The position numbers were made by a program, and so were the translations under genes. A stretch of DNA of 18,186 bases, from NCBI GenBank assembly GCA_023415515.1, contig JAEZKH010000204.1:1-18186 (forward strand), written 5' to 3'. Origin of the DNA: Actinomycetes bacterium. GTDB lineage: Bacteria > Actinomycetota > Actinomycetes > Mycobacteriales > Mycobacteriaceae. A model generated the notes under the pieces. It saw only the letters and a program-made list of their open reading frames with translations, was not told where the DNA came from and searched no databases. Positions 10,609-18,186 of this stretch are shown here, in pieces. Each line of letters starts with the position of its first letter. The stretch's first letter is position 1.

Positions 10609-12936
10609 TCACGTGGCCTCATTTCCCTGCCGCTGCAACTCCCGCAGTACAAGCCGCACCACGCGGACCGCACCCGCCTTGTCCAGCGGGTCGTTGCCGT
10701 TACCGCACTTCGGCGATTGCACGCACGACGGGCAGCCCGCCGGACACTCGCACGCTTCGATCGCATTCGCCGTCGCCGCCCACCACGTCGCGATCTGTTC
10801 GAATCCGCGCTCCGCGAACCCCGCACCGCCGGGGTAGCCGTCGTAGACGAATATCGTCGGCAGACCCGCCACCGGGCCCACCGCGGTGGACAGCCCGCCG
10901 ATGTCCCCGCGGTCACAACTGGCGATCAACGGCAGCAGTCCGATCGCGGCGTGCTCGGCGGCGTGCAGTGAGCCGGGGATGCGCAATGGCTCGACACCGC
11001 TGTCCAGCAACGCTTCCGGCGTGATCGTGCACATCACCGCCTTGGTGTCCAGCGTGCGCGTCGGCATGTCCAGTTCGACGAAATCGATCACCTCACCCGA
11101 CAGCTCGCGCCGAAGAAAGCCGATCACCGTGTTGCTCACCGAAACCGGCACCACGCCAACGGTGATCGGCCCGATGGTGTTTCGCACACCCGGCCCGGTG
11201 ACCGCGATGTCGGTGAGTTCGCGTGCGAACGTCGTATAGCCCGGATCGTCTGCGTGGACGAACGCCACGCCGTCCTCGAAATCCAGCGAGTCCACCAGGA
11301 ACGACTCGCCTTGGTGCAGATACACCGCCCCGGGATGAACGGTGGAGGGAGCGCGCCCGACGTCGGCGCTGCCCAGCAGCCTGCCCGTCGAGTTCTCCAG
11401 GATCGCGATCTGCCCGCCCGAGGACCCGCGAATGTCGACGGCCGGATGCGGGTCGACGCCGGGGCTCGGGAAGTAACCGCTGGGCCTGCGCCGCAGCAGC
11501 CCGTCGTCGACGAGCACCTCGGCGACTGCTTCTGCATCCCAGGCGCGCACCTCGGCGTCGGTCAGGGGCAGCTCGGTCGCGGCGCAGAGCAGCTGCGGGC
11601 CCAGCACGTATGGATTTCCGGGATCGATGACGACCCGTTCGATCGGCTTGTCCAACAACGCTTCCGGATGGTGCACCAAGAACGTGTCCAACGGATCGTC
11701 GCGCGCGATGAGCACGATCAGCGCGCCCTGCCCCCGCCGGCCGGCACGCCCCGCCTGCTGCCAGAAGGACGTCACGGTGCCGGGAAATCCGGCCAGCACA
11801 ACGGCGTCGAGCCCCGCGATGTCGACGCCGAGTTCGAGTGCGTTGGTGCTGGCGAGGCCGCGCAGATCACCCGAAGCGAGCGCCCGTTCGAGTTCACGCC
11901 TGTCCTCGGCCAGATACCCGGCCCGATAGGACGCCACCCGGCCCGCCAGATCCGGTGCGACATCCTCGAGCCGGGCGCGGGCGCCCAACGCGGTGAGCTC
12001 GGCGCCGCGACGCGAACGCACGAAGGTCAGTGTGCGCGCGCCCTCGGCGATCAGGTCGGCCATCACCCGCGCGGCCTCGGCACCGGCGGAGCGACGGACG
12101 GGGGCGCCGTGTTCACCCACCAGATCGGTTCGCAGCGCCGGCTCCCACAGCGCGACCGTGCGAGCGCCCTGCGGTGAGCCGTCCTCGGTCACCTCGAGCA
12201 CGGTCTGGCCGATCAATCGCGACGCCGTCGCAGCAGGCGAGGCCGTCGTCGCGCTGGCGAAGATCACCGTCGGCGCCGCGGAGTAACGGGTGCACAGCCG
12301 CAGCAGCCTGCGGAGCACCATCGCGACGTTGGAACCGAAAACTCCGCGGTAGTAGTGGCATTCGTCGACGACGATGTATCGCAGGTTGCGCAGGAACACC
12401 GCCCACCTGGCATGGTTGCGAAGCAGCGACAGGTGGATCATGTCGGGGTTGGAGAAGATCCAGCGCGAGCGTTCCCGCGCGAAACGCCTTACCTCGCTCG
12501 GGCTGTCGCCGTCGTAGGCGCTCGGCGCGACCGTGCTCAGCGAGTCGACGGCGTCGGCGAGCGCCTGTGCGGCGCGCAGCTGGTCGTGGCCGAGGGCTTT
12601 CGTCGGCGACAGATACAGGGCGCGCGCACGGGGGTCGGTCGCGCACGCGGTGAGTATCGGCAGCTGGTATGCCAGCGACTTACCCGACGCGGTGCCGGTG
12701 CTCAGCACGACGTGACGGCCGTCGTGGGCGAGGTCGGCCGCCTCGAATTGGTGCGACCACGGCGCGGTGATTCCGCGATCATTGAAGGCCCGCACCACAT
12801 CCGGGTCGGCCCAATGTGGCCATGCCTGCGGTCGCGCCTGCCGGGGCGGCAGGTCTGCGACATGGCGTAGCGGCTTCTCCTCCGGATCGGTGCCATCGAC
12901 CGCGCAGGCGAGCAGCTCGCGGCCGAAATCCGACAT
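10609..12936 (-). CDS. DECH-box helicase with DUF1998 zinc domain (MrfA/Hrq1-like)
   Basis: A 775-residue superfamily 2 helicase, the 'helicase/secretion neighbourhood' DECH helicase found beside Tad genes (Rv3649 type). Motifs: Walker A G-T-A-S-G-K-S (K86), motif II D-E-C-H (191-194), S-A-T motif III, and motif VI Q-Q-A-G-R-A-G-R-R (393-401). The C-terminal DUF1998 region has the cysteine cluster C-x-C-x3-C-x2-C-x5-C-G-N (about 729-744), as in Bacillus MrfA, a 3'-5' DNA helicase used in mitomycin-lesion repair. ATG 12936 is chosen because AGGAGGGC lies 5 nt upstream; an upstream ATG at 12981 lacks a site. Nucleotide-repair role is by family, and no link with Tad function is shown. Confidence 0.92.
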   Translation of the reverse strand: MSDFGRELLACAVDGTDPEEKPLRHVADLPPRQARPQAWPHWADPDVVRAFNDRGITAPWSHQFEAADLAHDGRHVVLSTGTASGKSLAYQLPILTACATDPRARALYLSPTKALGHDQLRAAQALADAVDSLSTVAPSAYDGDSPSEVRRFARERSRWIFSNPDMIHLSLLRNHARWAVFLRNLRYIVVDECHYYRGVFGSNVAMVLRRLLRLCTRYSAAPTVIFASATTASPAATASRLIGQTVLEVTEDGSPQGARTVALWEPALRTDLVGEHGAPVRRSAGAEAARVMADLIAEGARTLTFVRSRRGAELTALGARARLEDVAPDLAGRVASYRAGYLAEDRRELERALASGDLRGLASTNALELGVDIAGLDAVVLAGFPGTVTSFWQQAGRAGRRGQGALIVLIARDDPLDTFLVHHPEALLDKPIERVVIDPGNPYVLGPQLLCAATELPLTDAEVRAWDAEAVAEVLVDDGLLRRRPSGYFPSPGVDPHPAVDIRGSSGGQIAILENSTGRLLGSADVGRAPSTVHPGAVYLHQGESFLVDSLDFEDGVAFVHADDPGYTTFARELTDIAVTGPGVRNTIGPITVGVVPVSVSNTVIGFLRRELSGEVIDFVELDMPTRTLDTKAVMCTITPEALLDSGVEPLRIPGSLHAAEHAAIGLLPLIASCDRGDIGGLSTAVGPVAGLPTIFVYDGYPGGAGFAERGFEQIATWWAATANAIEACECPAGCPSCVQSPKCGNGNDPLDKAGAVRVVRLVLRELQRQGNEAT

Positions 12937-13202
12937 CGTTTGCCCTCCTGCGGGTGAATTGTTCCCTAGTTGCGGCGACAAGACTGTCGCTGGAGCTTGG
13001 AACGTGATTGACTAAGGGCGGTCGCAGCTTCTGTGTTCGTGTATATGCACTCGCAGGATCGACGTTGCGATCGCGGTTCCTGCGAGGGTTGTAGGTCGGG
13101 TCTAGTTCCGGCGACACACGCGTTGGTAAGCGGTCGGAACGGGCCCGGTACGCCGGAAGTCGGTGGACCGCACCCGGTAAGAAGAGAAGGAAAGATCGAA
13201 AG
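12937..13202. other. Divergent intergenic region between helicase and cspA
   Basis: 265 bases holding the promoters of both genes. On the plus strand TTGACT (13008-13013) is a possible -35 for cspA, which would give a long 5' leader, common for cold-shock genes; no clear -10 at 17 bp. Frames within it are not protein-like. Confidence 0.45.
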
Positions 13203-13406
13203 ATGCCACAGGGAACTGTGAAGTGGTTCAACGCGGAAAAGGGCTTCGGCTTCATTGCCCCGGAGGACGGCTCCGCCGATGTGTTTGTCCACTACACGGA
13301 AATTCAGGGTTCCGGCTTCCGGACTCTTGAGGAGAACCAGAAAGTTGAGTTCGAGGTCGGTCAGAGCCCCAAGGGCCCGCAGGCAACCGGCGTTCGGTCC
13401 ATCTGA
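13203..13406 (+). CDS. cspA: Cold-shock protein
   Basis: A 67-residue single cold-shock domain, full length. RNP1 is K-G-F-G-F-I and RNP2 is V-F-V-H-Y, both intact, after the invariant G-T-V-K-W-F-N-A-E-K. It binds single-stranded RNA/DNA and acts as an RNA chaperone in the cytoplasm. GAAGGAAAG precedes ATG 13203. It corresponds to Rv3648c by sequence and by order (helicase, cspA, Rv3647c, topA). A strong terminator follows at 13428, so it is monocistronic. Confidence 0.97.
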   Translation: MPQGTVKWFNAEKGFGFIAPEDGSADVFVHYTEIQGSGFRTLEENQKVEFEVGQSPKGPQATGVRSI

Positions 13407-13427
13407 GCGATAGAACCTGACGGATTC

Positions 13428-13464
13428 CCCCCCGCACAGTCCACGACAGGACGCGGGGGGTTTT
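13428..13464 (+). terminator. Intrinsic terminator of cspA
   Basis: CCCCCCGC 13428-13435 pairs with GCGGGGGG 13453-13460; inside, GTCC and GGAC pair around ACGACA; TTTTCGTTT follows. Confidence 0.9.
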
Positions 13465-13531
13465 CGTTTCTGGGCCCGGACTGCGGCCCGCCGACAGCGC
13501 ACGACAGCCCTACTGGCCTACTGTCGTCTGC

Positions 13532-14110
13532 GTGAGTCAGCTGTCGTTCTTCTCGGCTGAGTCGGTACCGCCCGCGGTCGCCGATCTCACCGGGCTGCTC
13601 GCCGCACCGGGCCAGGTGGTGGTGGTCGGCGGGGGCGCACGGCTGTCGGTTGTGGTGGACGAGCTGTGGCGGGCCACAGCGCTGGCGGAGATGATCGTCG
13701 ACGCCGGTCTGGAGCCCGAGATCGCCCGTACAGACGAAAACACCCCGCTCGTCCGCACGGCGGTGGACCCTCGGCTGCTGGTCATCGCTGCCGAGTGGAC
13801 CCGAGGAGCGGTCAAGACCGTTCCTCCGCAGTGGCTGCCCGGGCCCCGCGAGCTGCGGGCATGGACGCTGGCCGCAGGCATGCCCGAGGCGGACCGCTAC
13901 CTACTGGGGTTGGACCCGCACGCCCCCGACACCCATGCACCGCTCGCTTCGGCGATGATGAGGGTGGGGATAGCGCCGACTCTCATCGGCACCAGGGGGG
14001 CTCATCCGGCGTTGCGGATAAGCGGTCGCAGGCGGCTATCACGCCTGGTAGAGAACGTGGGGGAACCGCCGGAAGACGTTCAGGCGTTCTCGCTCTGGCC
14101 CCGGATCTGA
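13532..14110 (+). CDS. Conserved actinobacterial hypothetical protein (Rv3647c type)
   Basis: A 192-residue protein starting at GTG 13532 (V-S-Q-L-S-F-F-S-A-E). It has a glycine-rich strand-turn (VVVVGGGARLSVVVDELWRA) near residue 30 and basic C-terminal helices (H-P-A-L-R-I-S-G-R-R-R-L-S-R-L-V-E). No catalytic motif recognised. It stands between cspA and topA as Rv3647c does in M. tuberculosis; conserved placement beside topA suggests a DNA-related role, unproven. Confidence 0.85.
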   Translation: MSQLSFFSAESVPPAVADLTGLLAAPGQVVVVGGGARLSVVVDELWRATALAEMIVDAGLEPEIARTDENTPLVRTAVDPRLLVIAAEWTRGAVKTVPPQWLPGPRELRAWTLAAGMPEADRYLLGLDPHAPDTHAPLASAMMRVGIAPTLIGTRGAHPALRISGRRRLSRLVENVGEPPEDVQAFSLWPRI

Positions 14111-14246
14111 CCCCATCGGCTCGAGAGGTCAGTTTGCGTCGGCTCGTTCGGGGTGCCAAATTGTCAGTTGCCAACGGCGACGGATAGCGAAACGCGCATG
14201 AATCCGGCGTCGGACGGCAACACTAGAAAGTGGAGCGTAGGCACAG

Positions 14247-17042
14247 TTGGCTGACGAGGACCGCGGCAGCGGCCGCAACGGTACAGTGCGGCGACTCGTC
14301 ATAGTCGAGTCGCCCACCAAAGCACGCAAAATTGCGGGTTACCTGGGCTCCGATTACATAGTCGAGTCCTCCCGCGGACACATCAGGGATCTGCCGCGCA
14401 ACGCGGCCGACGTACCGGCCAAGTACAAGTCGGAGCCGTGGGCCCGGCTCGGTGTCGACGTCGATCACAACTTCGAGCCGCTCTACATCATCAGCCCCGA
14501 AAAGAAGAGCACCGTCACCGAGCTGAAAGGCCTGCTGAAGGACGTCGACGAGCTGTATCTGGCGACGGACGGCGACCGCGAGGGCGAGGCCATCGCCTGG
14601 CATCTGCTCGAAACGCTCAAGCCCCGCATCCCGGTCAGGCGAATGGTCTTCCACGAGATCACCGAGCCGGCGATCCGAAATGCCGCCGAGCATCCCCGCG
14701 ACTTGGACAACGACCTGGTCGACGCGCAGGAGACCCGCCGCATCCTCGACCGCCTCTATGGCTACGAGGTCAGCCCGGTGTTGTGGAAGAAGGTCGCGCC
14801 GAAGCTGTCGGCGGGCCGGGTGCAGTCCGTCGCAACGCGCATCATTGTTCAACGCGAGCGCGAGCGGATGGCGTTCCGCAGCGCGGGCTACTGGGATGTG
14901 ACCGCCGAGCTGGACGCCAGCGTCTCCGACGCCCAGGCGGCGCCGCCGACGTTCGCCGCGAAGCTCAACCTCGTCGACGGCAAGCGGGTTGCCAGTGGAC
15001 GCGATTTCGACTCGCTGGGCCAGCTGAAAAAGCCCGACGAGGTGCTGGTTCTCGACGAAGCAAGCGCGGGCAGGCTGGCCACGGGGCTGCGCGGCGCGCA
15101 GCTGGAAGTCACCTCCGTCGAGCAAAAGCCTTATACGCGAAGGCCTTACGCGCCGTTCATGACGTCGACGCTGCAGCAGGAGGCGGGGCGCAAGCTGCGC
15201 TTCTCGTCGGAGCGCACGATGAGCATCGCGCAACGGCTGTATGAGAACGGCTACATCACCTATATGCGTACCGACTCCACGACGCTGTCGGAGTCGGCCA
15301 TCAACGCCGCGCGAAATCAAGCTCGCCAGCTCTACGGCGAGGAGTACGTGCACCCGACGCCACGCCAGTACACGCGCAAGGTGAAGAACGCGCAGGAGGC
15401 TCACGAGGCGATCCGCCCCGCCGGCGACGTCTTCCAGACGCCGGGTCAGCTGCACAGCCAGCTCGACACCGACGAGTTCCGCCTGTACGAGCTGATCTGG
15501 CAGCGAACCGTCGCCTCACAGATGGCCGATGCGCGCGGCACGACGCTGTCGCTGCGCATCTCGGGCCAGTCGCGTGACGGGCAGCAGGTGGTGTTCAGCG
15601 CAAGCGGCCGCACCATCACCTTCGCGGGCTTCCTGAAGGCCTACGTCGAGAGCATCGACGAGCTGGCGGGCGGTGAGTCCGACGACGCCGAAAGCCGGCT
15701 GCCGAACCTCACCCAGGGTCAGCGTGTCGACGCCAAGGAGCTCACGCCCGACGGCCACAACACCTCGCCGCCGGCCCGCTACACCGAGGCATCGCTGATC
15801 AAGGCGCTCGAGGAGTTGGGTATCGGTCGGCCGTCGACGTACTCGTCGATCATCAAGACCATTCAGGACCGCGGCTACGTCCACAAGAAGGGCAGCGCAC
15901 TGGTGCCGTCGTGGGTGGCGTTCGCCGTGACCGGGCTGCTGGAACAGCATTTCAGCCGGCTGGTCGATTACGACTTCACCGCAGCCATGGAGGACGAGCT
16001 CGACGAGATCGCGTCGGGCAACGAGCAGCGCACCGTATGGCTGACCAATTTCTACTTCGGCGGCGACCACGGTGTACCCGAGTCGATCGCCCGGTCCGGT
16101 GGTCTGAAGAAACTCGTCGGCGGCAATCTCGAAGAGATCGACGCCCGAGAGATCAACTCCATCAAGCTGTTCGACGATGACCAGGGCCGCCCGATCTACG
16201 TGCGCGTCGGTAAGAACGGCGCATATCTGGAGCGCACGATCATCGGTGCGGACGGCGAGCCCACTCCACAGCGCGCGAACCTCAAGGACGAGCTGACGCC
16301 CGATGAGCTGACGCTGGAGTTGGCTGAAAAGGCTTTTGCGACACCGCAAGAGGGGCGCCAGCTCGGCATCGACCCAGCGACCGGGCATCCGGTCGTCGCC
16401 AAGGACGGACGGTACGGGCCGTACGTCACCGAGATTCTTCCCGAGCCGGACGAACCCGAGGACGGGGCGCCCGCGAAGAAGGGCAAGAAGCCGACCGGAC
16501 CCAAGCCGCGCACCGGGTCGCTGCTGCGGTCGATGGACCTGGAGACGGTGACGCTGGAGGACGCGCTGCGGCTGCTTTCGCTGCCGCGGGTCGTGGGCGT
16601 CGACCCGAACACCGGTGAGGAGATCACCGCGCAGAACGGTCGGTACGGGCCTTATCTGAAGCGCGGCACCGACTCTCGTTCGCTGGCAACCGAAGAGCAG
16701 ATGTTCGACATCACGCTCGAAGAGGCGCTGAAGATCTATTCAGAGCCGAAACGCCGTGCGGGACAACGGGCGGCGGCGCCACCGCTGCGCGAGCTCGGCG
16801 CGGATCCGGCAACCGGAAAGCCGATGGTGATCAAGGACGGCCGGTTCGGCCCGTATGTGACCGATGGTGAAACCAACGCCAGTCTGCGCAAGGGCGACGA
16901 CGTGCTGTCGATCACCGATGAGCGTGCCGCCGAACTGCTGGCCGACCGCCGGGCGCGCGGCCCGGTGAAGCGACCGGCCAAGAAGACCGCCAAGAAGGCG
17001 GCGAAGAAGGCGCCCGCCAAGAAAGCCGCCAAGAAGGCGTAG
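14247..17042 (+). CDS. topA: DNA topoisomerase I (type IA)
   Basis: A 931-residue enzyme that relaxes negative supercoils. The N-terminal TOPRIM domain has R-R-L-V-I-V-E-S-P-T-K-A (E for catalysis) and L-A-T-D-G-D-R-E-G-E-A (the DxDxE metal site). The active tyrosine is Y339 in Y-I-T-Y-M-R-T-D-S-T. The C-terminal part lacks zinc fingers and instead has repeated actinobacterial Topo I domains (each with G-x-D-P-x-T-G ... G-R-x-G-P-Y-V/L), ending in a lysine/alanine tail (K-K-T-A-K-K-A-A-K-K) that helps processivity in mycobacteria. The start is TTG 14247 (L-A-D-E-D-R-G), matching the M-A-D start of M. tuberculosis TopA; length compares with 934 there. Confidence 0.98.
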   Translation: MADEDRGSGRNGTVRRLVIVESPTKARKIAGYLGSDYIVESSRGHIRDLPRNAADVPAKYKSEPWARLGVDVDHNFEPLYIISPEKKSTVTELKGLLKDVDELYLATDGDREGEAIAWHLLETLKPRIPVRRMVFHEITEPAIRNAAEHPRDLDNDLVDAQETRRILDRLYGYEVSPVLWKKVAPKLSAGRVQSVATRIIVQRERERMAFRSAGYWDVTAELDASVSDAQAAPPTFAAKLNLVDGKRVASGRDFDSLGQLKKPDEVLVLDEASAGRLATGLRGAQLEVTSVEQKPYTRRPYAPFMTSTLQQEAGRKLRFSSERTMSIAQRLYENGYITYMRTDSTTLSESAINAARNQARQLYGEEYVHPTPRQYTRKVKNAQEAHEAIRPAGDVFQTPGQLHSQLDTDEFRLYELIWQRTVASQMADARGTTLSLRISGQSRDGQQVVFSASGRTITFAGFLKAYVESIDELAGGESDDAESRLPNLTQGQRVDAKELTPDGHNTSPPARYTEASLIKALEELGIGRPSTYSSIIKTIQDRGYVHKKGSALVPSWVAFAVTGLLEQHFSRLVDYDFTAAMEDELDEIASGNEQRTVWLTNFYFGGDHGVPESIARSGGLKKLVGGNLEEIDAREINSIKLFDDDQGRPIYVRVGKNGAYLERTIIGADGEPTPQRANLKDELTPDELTLELAEKAFATPQEGRQLGIDPATGHPVVAKDGRYGPYVTEILPEPDEPEDGAPAKKGKKPTGPKPRTGSLLRSMDLETVTLEDALRLLSLPRVVGVDPNTGEEITAQNGRYGPYLKRGTDSRSLATEEQMFDITLEEALKIYSEPKRRAGQRAAAPPLRELGADPATGKPMVIKDGRFGPYVTDGETNASLRKGDDVLSITDERAAELLADRRARGPVKRPAKKTAKKAAKKAPAKKAAKKA

Positions 17043-17063
17043 TCGTAGTAGTCGCCGGCCGCG

Positions 17064-18186
17064 CTAGCGGGAGGCGTCGCTGGACATCTGGTCGGCCGAC
17101 TCCGGGCTCATCTCGGCGAGATTCAACGGCCGGGCGAGCTGGGTCGGTGCGATTCGGCCGCGCAGTTCGACGATCTCGCCGACGTCCCAGCACAGCGCCT
17201 CGGCGTCCAGCGCGCCGCTGACCGCGATCGCCGATGCCAGCACATGGCCCTCCTCGAGCTTGGCGAGCTCGGTGAGCCGGGCGGCCTCGTTGACCGGGTC
17301 GCCGATGACGGTGTACTCGAACCGCGCCTGAGCGCCGATATGACCCGCGATCGCACGCCCGGCGGACACCCCGATGCCGAACTCCATGTCGGAGCCCAGC
17401 ACGCTGATCAGTTCGTCGTGCAGTTCACGCGACGCCGCCAGCGCGGCACCGGAGGCGTCGGGGTGCTCGATCGGCGCACCGAAGATGGCCAGCGCGGCGT
17501 CGCCCTGGAATTTGTTGACGAAGCCGCCGTGGCGGTTCACGGTGTCGACGACGACGCGGAAGAACTCGTTGAGCAGGCTGACGACGTCGACGGCGGGCCG
17601 GGTGGAGGCCAGCTGGGTGGAACCCACGAGGTCGACGAAAAGTACCGCCACGTCACGTTCCTGGCCGCCGAGCTCGGTGCCGCGTTCGAGCGCGCGGCGG
17701 GCCACGTCCTCGCCGACGTAACGACCGAAGAGGTCACGCAGCCGTTGCCGTTCGGCAAGGTCGCGAACCATGTCGTTGAATCCGGCTTGCAGCAGGCCCA
17801 ATTCGCTGGCGTCGTAGATCTGCATGTGGGCGTTGTAGTTGCCGCGCTGGACTTCGCCGAGCGCCCATCGCAATTGGCGCAGCGGGTCGGCGATCGCCAT
17901 CGCGACCAGGACGGTGCCGGCCAGCCCGACCAGCAGTGCGGCGATCGCCATGATCAGGATCGGCGTGATCAGCCGGTCTGCAGACGCGGAGAGGATCTGG
18001 AACTTGCTGGCCACCAGGGCCAGCACGATTGCCAACACGGGCACCCCGGTGGACAGCACCCACGTCAGCACCTGCCGCAGGATGACTCCCGCGGCCCGGT
18101 AGTTCTCCGGCACACCGCCGCGGAGGGCAGCCACCGCGACCGGCCGCAACACCCGCTCGGACTGCAGATAGCCGATGATCGCGGTG
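17064..18186 (-). CDS. Membrane adenylate cyclase, class III with HAMP (Rv3645 type), 5' end outside window
   Basis: The gene runs leftward and its beginning lies beyond the right edge; the frame is still open at 18186 (T-A-I-I-G-Y-L-Q-S-E). Visible: the last two membrane helices (V-L-T-W-V-L-S-T-G-V and I-L-I-M-A-I-A-A-L-L), a HAMP linker (D-P-L-R-Q-L-R-W-A-L-G-E to N-D-M-V-R-D-L), and a complete class III cyclase domain. Metal-binding Asp are in L-F-V-D-L-V-G-S-T and K-F-Q-G-D-A; the transition-state Asn and Arg are in V-N-E-A-A-R-L. It makes cAMP from ATP at the membrane. It ends 21 bp from topA, convergent. Order matches Rv3646c-Rv3645. Confidence 0.93.
   Translation of the reverse strand, partial: TAIIGYLQSERVLRPVAVAALRGGVPENYRAAGVILRQVLTWVLSTGVPVLAIVLALVASKFQILSASADRLITPILIMAIAALLVGLAGTVLVAMAIADPLRQLRWALGEVQRGNYNAHMQIYDASELGLLQAGFNDMVRDLAERQRLRDLFGRYVGEDVARRALERGTELGGQERDVAVLFVDLVGSTQLASTRPAVDVVSLLNEFFRVVVDTVNRHGGFVNKFQGDAALAIFGAPIEHPDASGAALAASRELHDELISVLGSDMEFGIGVSAGRAIAGHIGAQARFEYTVIGDPVNEAARLTELAKLEEGHVLASAIAVSGALDAEALCWDVGEIVELRGRIAPTQLARPLNLAEMSPESADQMSSDASR

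Noticed and set aside
12937..12981. Upstream ATG of the helicase at 12981
   Set aside because: The internal ATG at 12936 has AGGAGGGC at ideal distance, and the upstream 15 residues are not family-like.
13033..13221. 62-residue frame upstream of cspA
   Set aside because: No ribosome site, Arg/Gly-rich composition, overlaps the cspA start; it is leader sequence.
14223..15455. 410-residue minus-strand frame opposite topA
   Set aside because: It is an antisense shadow caused by high GC; topA is fully conserved on plus with all motifs.

Overview
This is high-GC actinobacterial DNA from a mycobacterium, most likely a non-tuberculous, Mycolicibacterium-like species. From about 7.05 kb to the end, the gene order matches the M. 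tuberculosis Rv3656c-Rv3645 block read in reverse: DUF4244 Flp-type pilin, two TadE-like minor pilins, an Rv3651-like protein, the DECH-box helicase of Tad loci, a cold-shock protein, an Rv3647c-like protein, topA, and a membrane class III adenylate cyclase. An MpaB-family oxygenase sits where M. tuberculosis carries PE/PGRS genes.

The left 7 kb is a phage-derived integrated element, probably a capsid-forming phage satellite comparable in concept to phiRv1/phiRv2. Its right end lies inside the DUF4244 pilin gene: only codons from about E-Y-A-I-G onward remain, with an in-frame TAG just upstream. The left end, and presumably the integrase, are outside the window. The element holds an MmpS-like lipoprotein gene; about 830 bp of non-coding, hairpin-rich DNA; a capsid operon (three small or scaffold genes and an HK97-fold major capsid protein); a winged-helix replication initiator-like gene with palindromic iterons inside its coding sequence; a tightly overlapping cluster (HNH nuclease, P27-type small terminase, micro-ORFs, head-tail adaptor, head closure protein); and a terminal cargo-like gene that may be leaderless. 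I see no large terminase, portal, protease or tail genes.

The most unusual part is 505-1320. Seven units each carry an inverted repeat whose arms differ from unit to unit but stay self-complementary. Each is followed by the same tail, about ACCTATATCCMTATGAGGGG. Conserved GTGAGCTTGCTCAC-type dyads recur every 145-154 bp, giving a roughly 145-bp composite period. A run of further perfect 7-9 bp hairpins follows, ending in a strong intrinsic terminator at 1223-1258. Compensatory variation plus the terminator suggests a large structured non-coding RNA of the satellite, though a DNA-level role is possible.

The second unusual feature is the initiator gene (3888-4673). Its middle third is built from at least seven copies of a 26-bp palindrome spaced at 44-45 and then 23-24 bp. 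It looks like a phage-lambda-O-style origin inside its own initiator gene.

In the host part, the Rv3651-like gene is split by a single in-frame TAG, and both TadE-like genes lack an ATG/GTG/TTG start near the expected position, leaving CTG as the best-placed codon.
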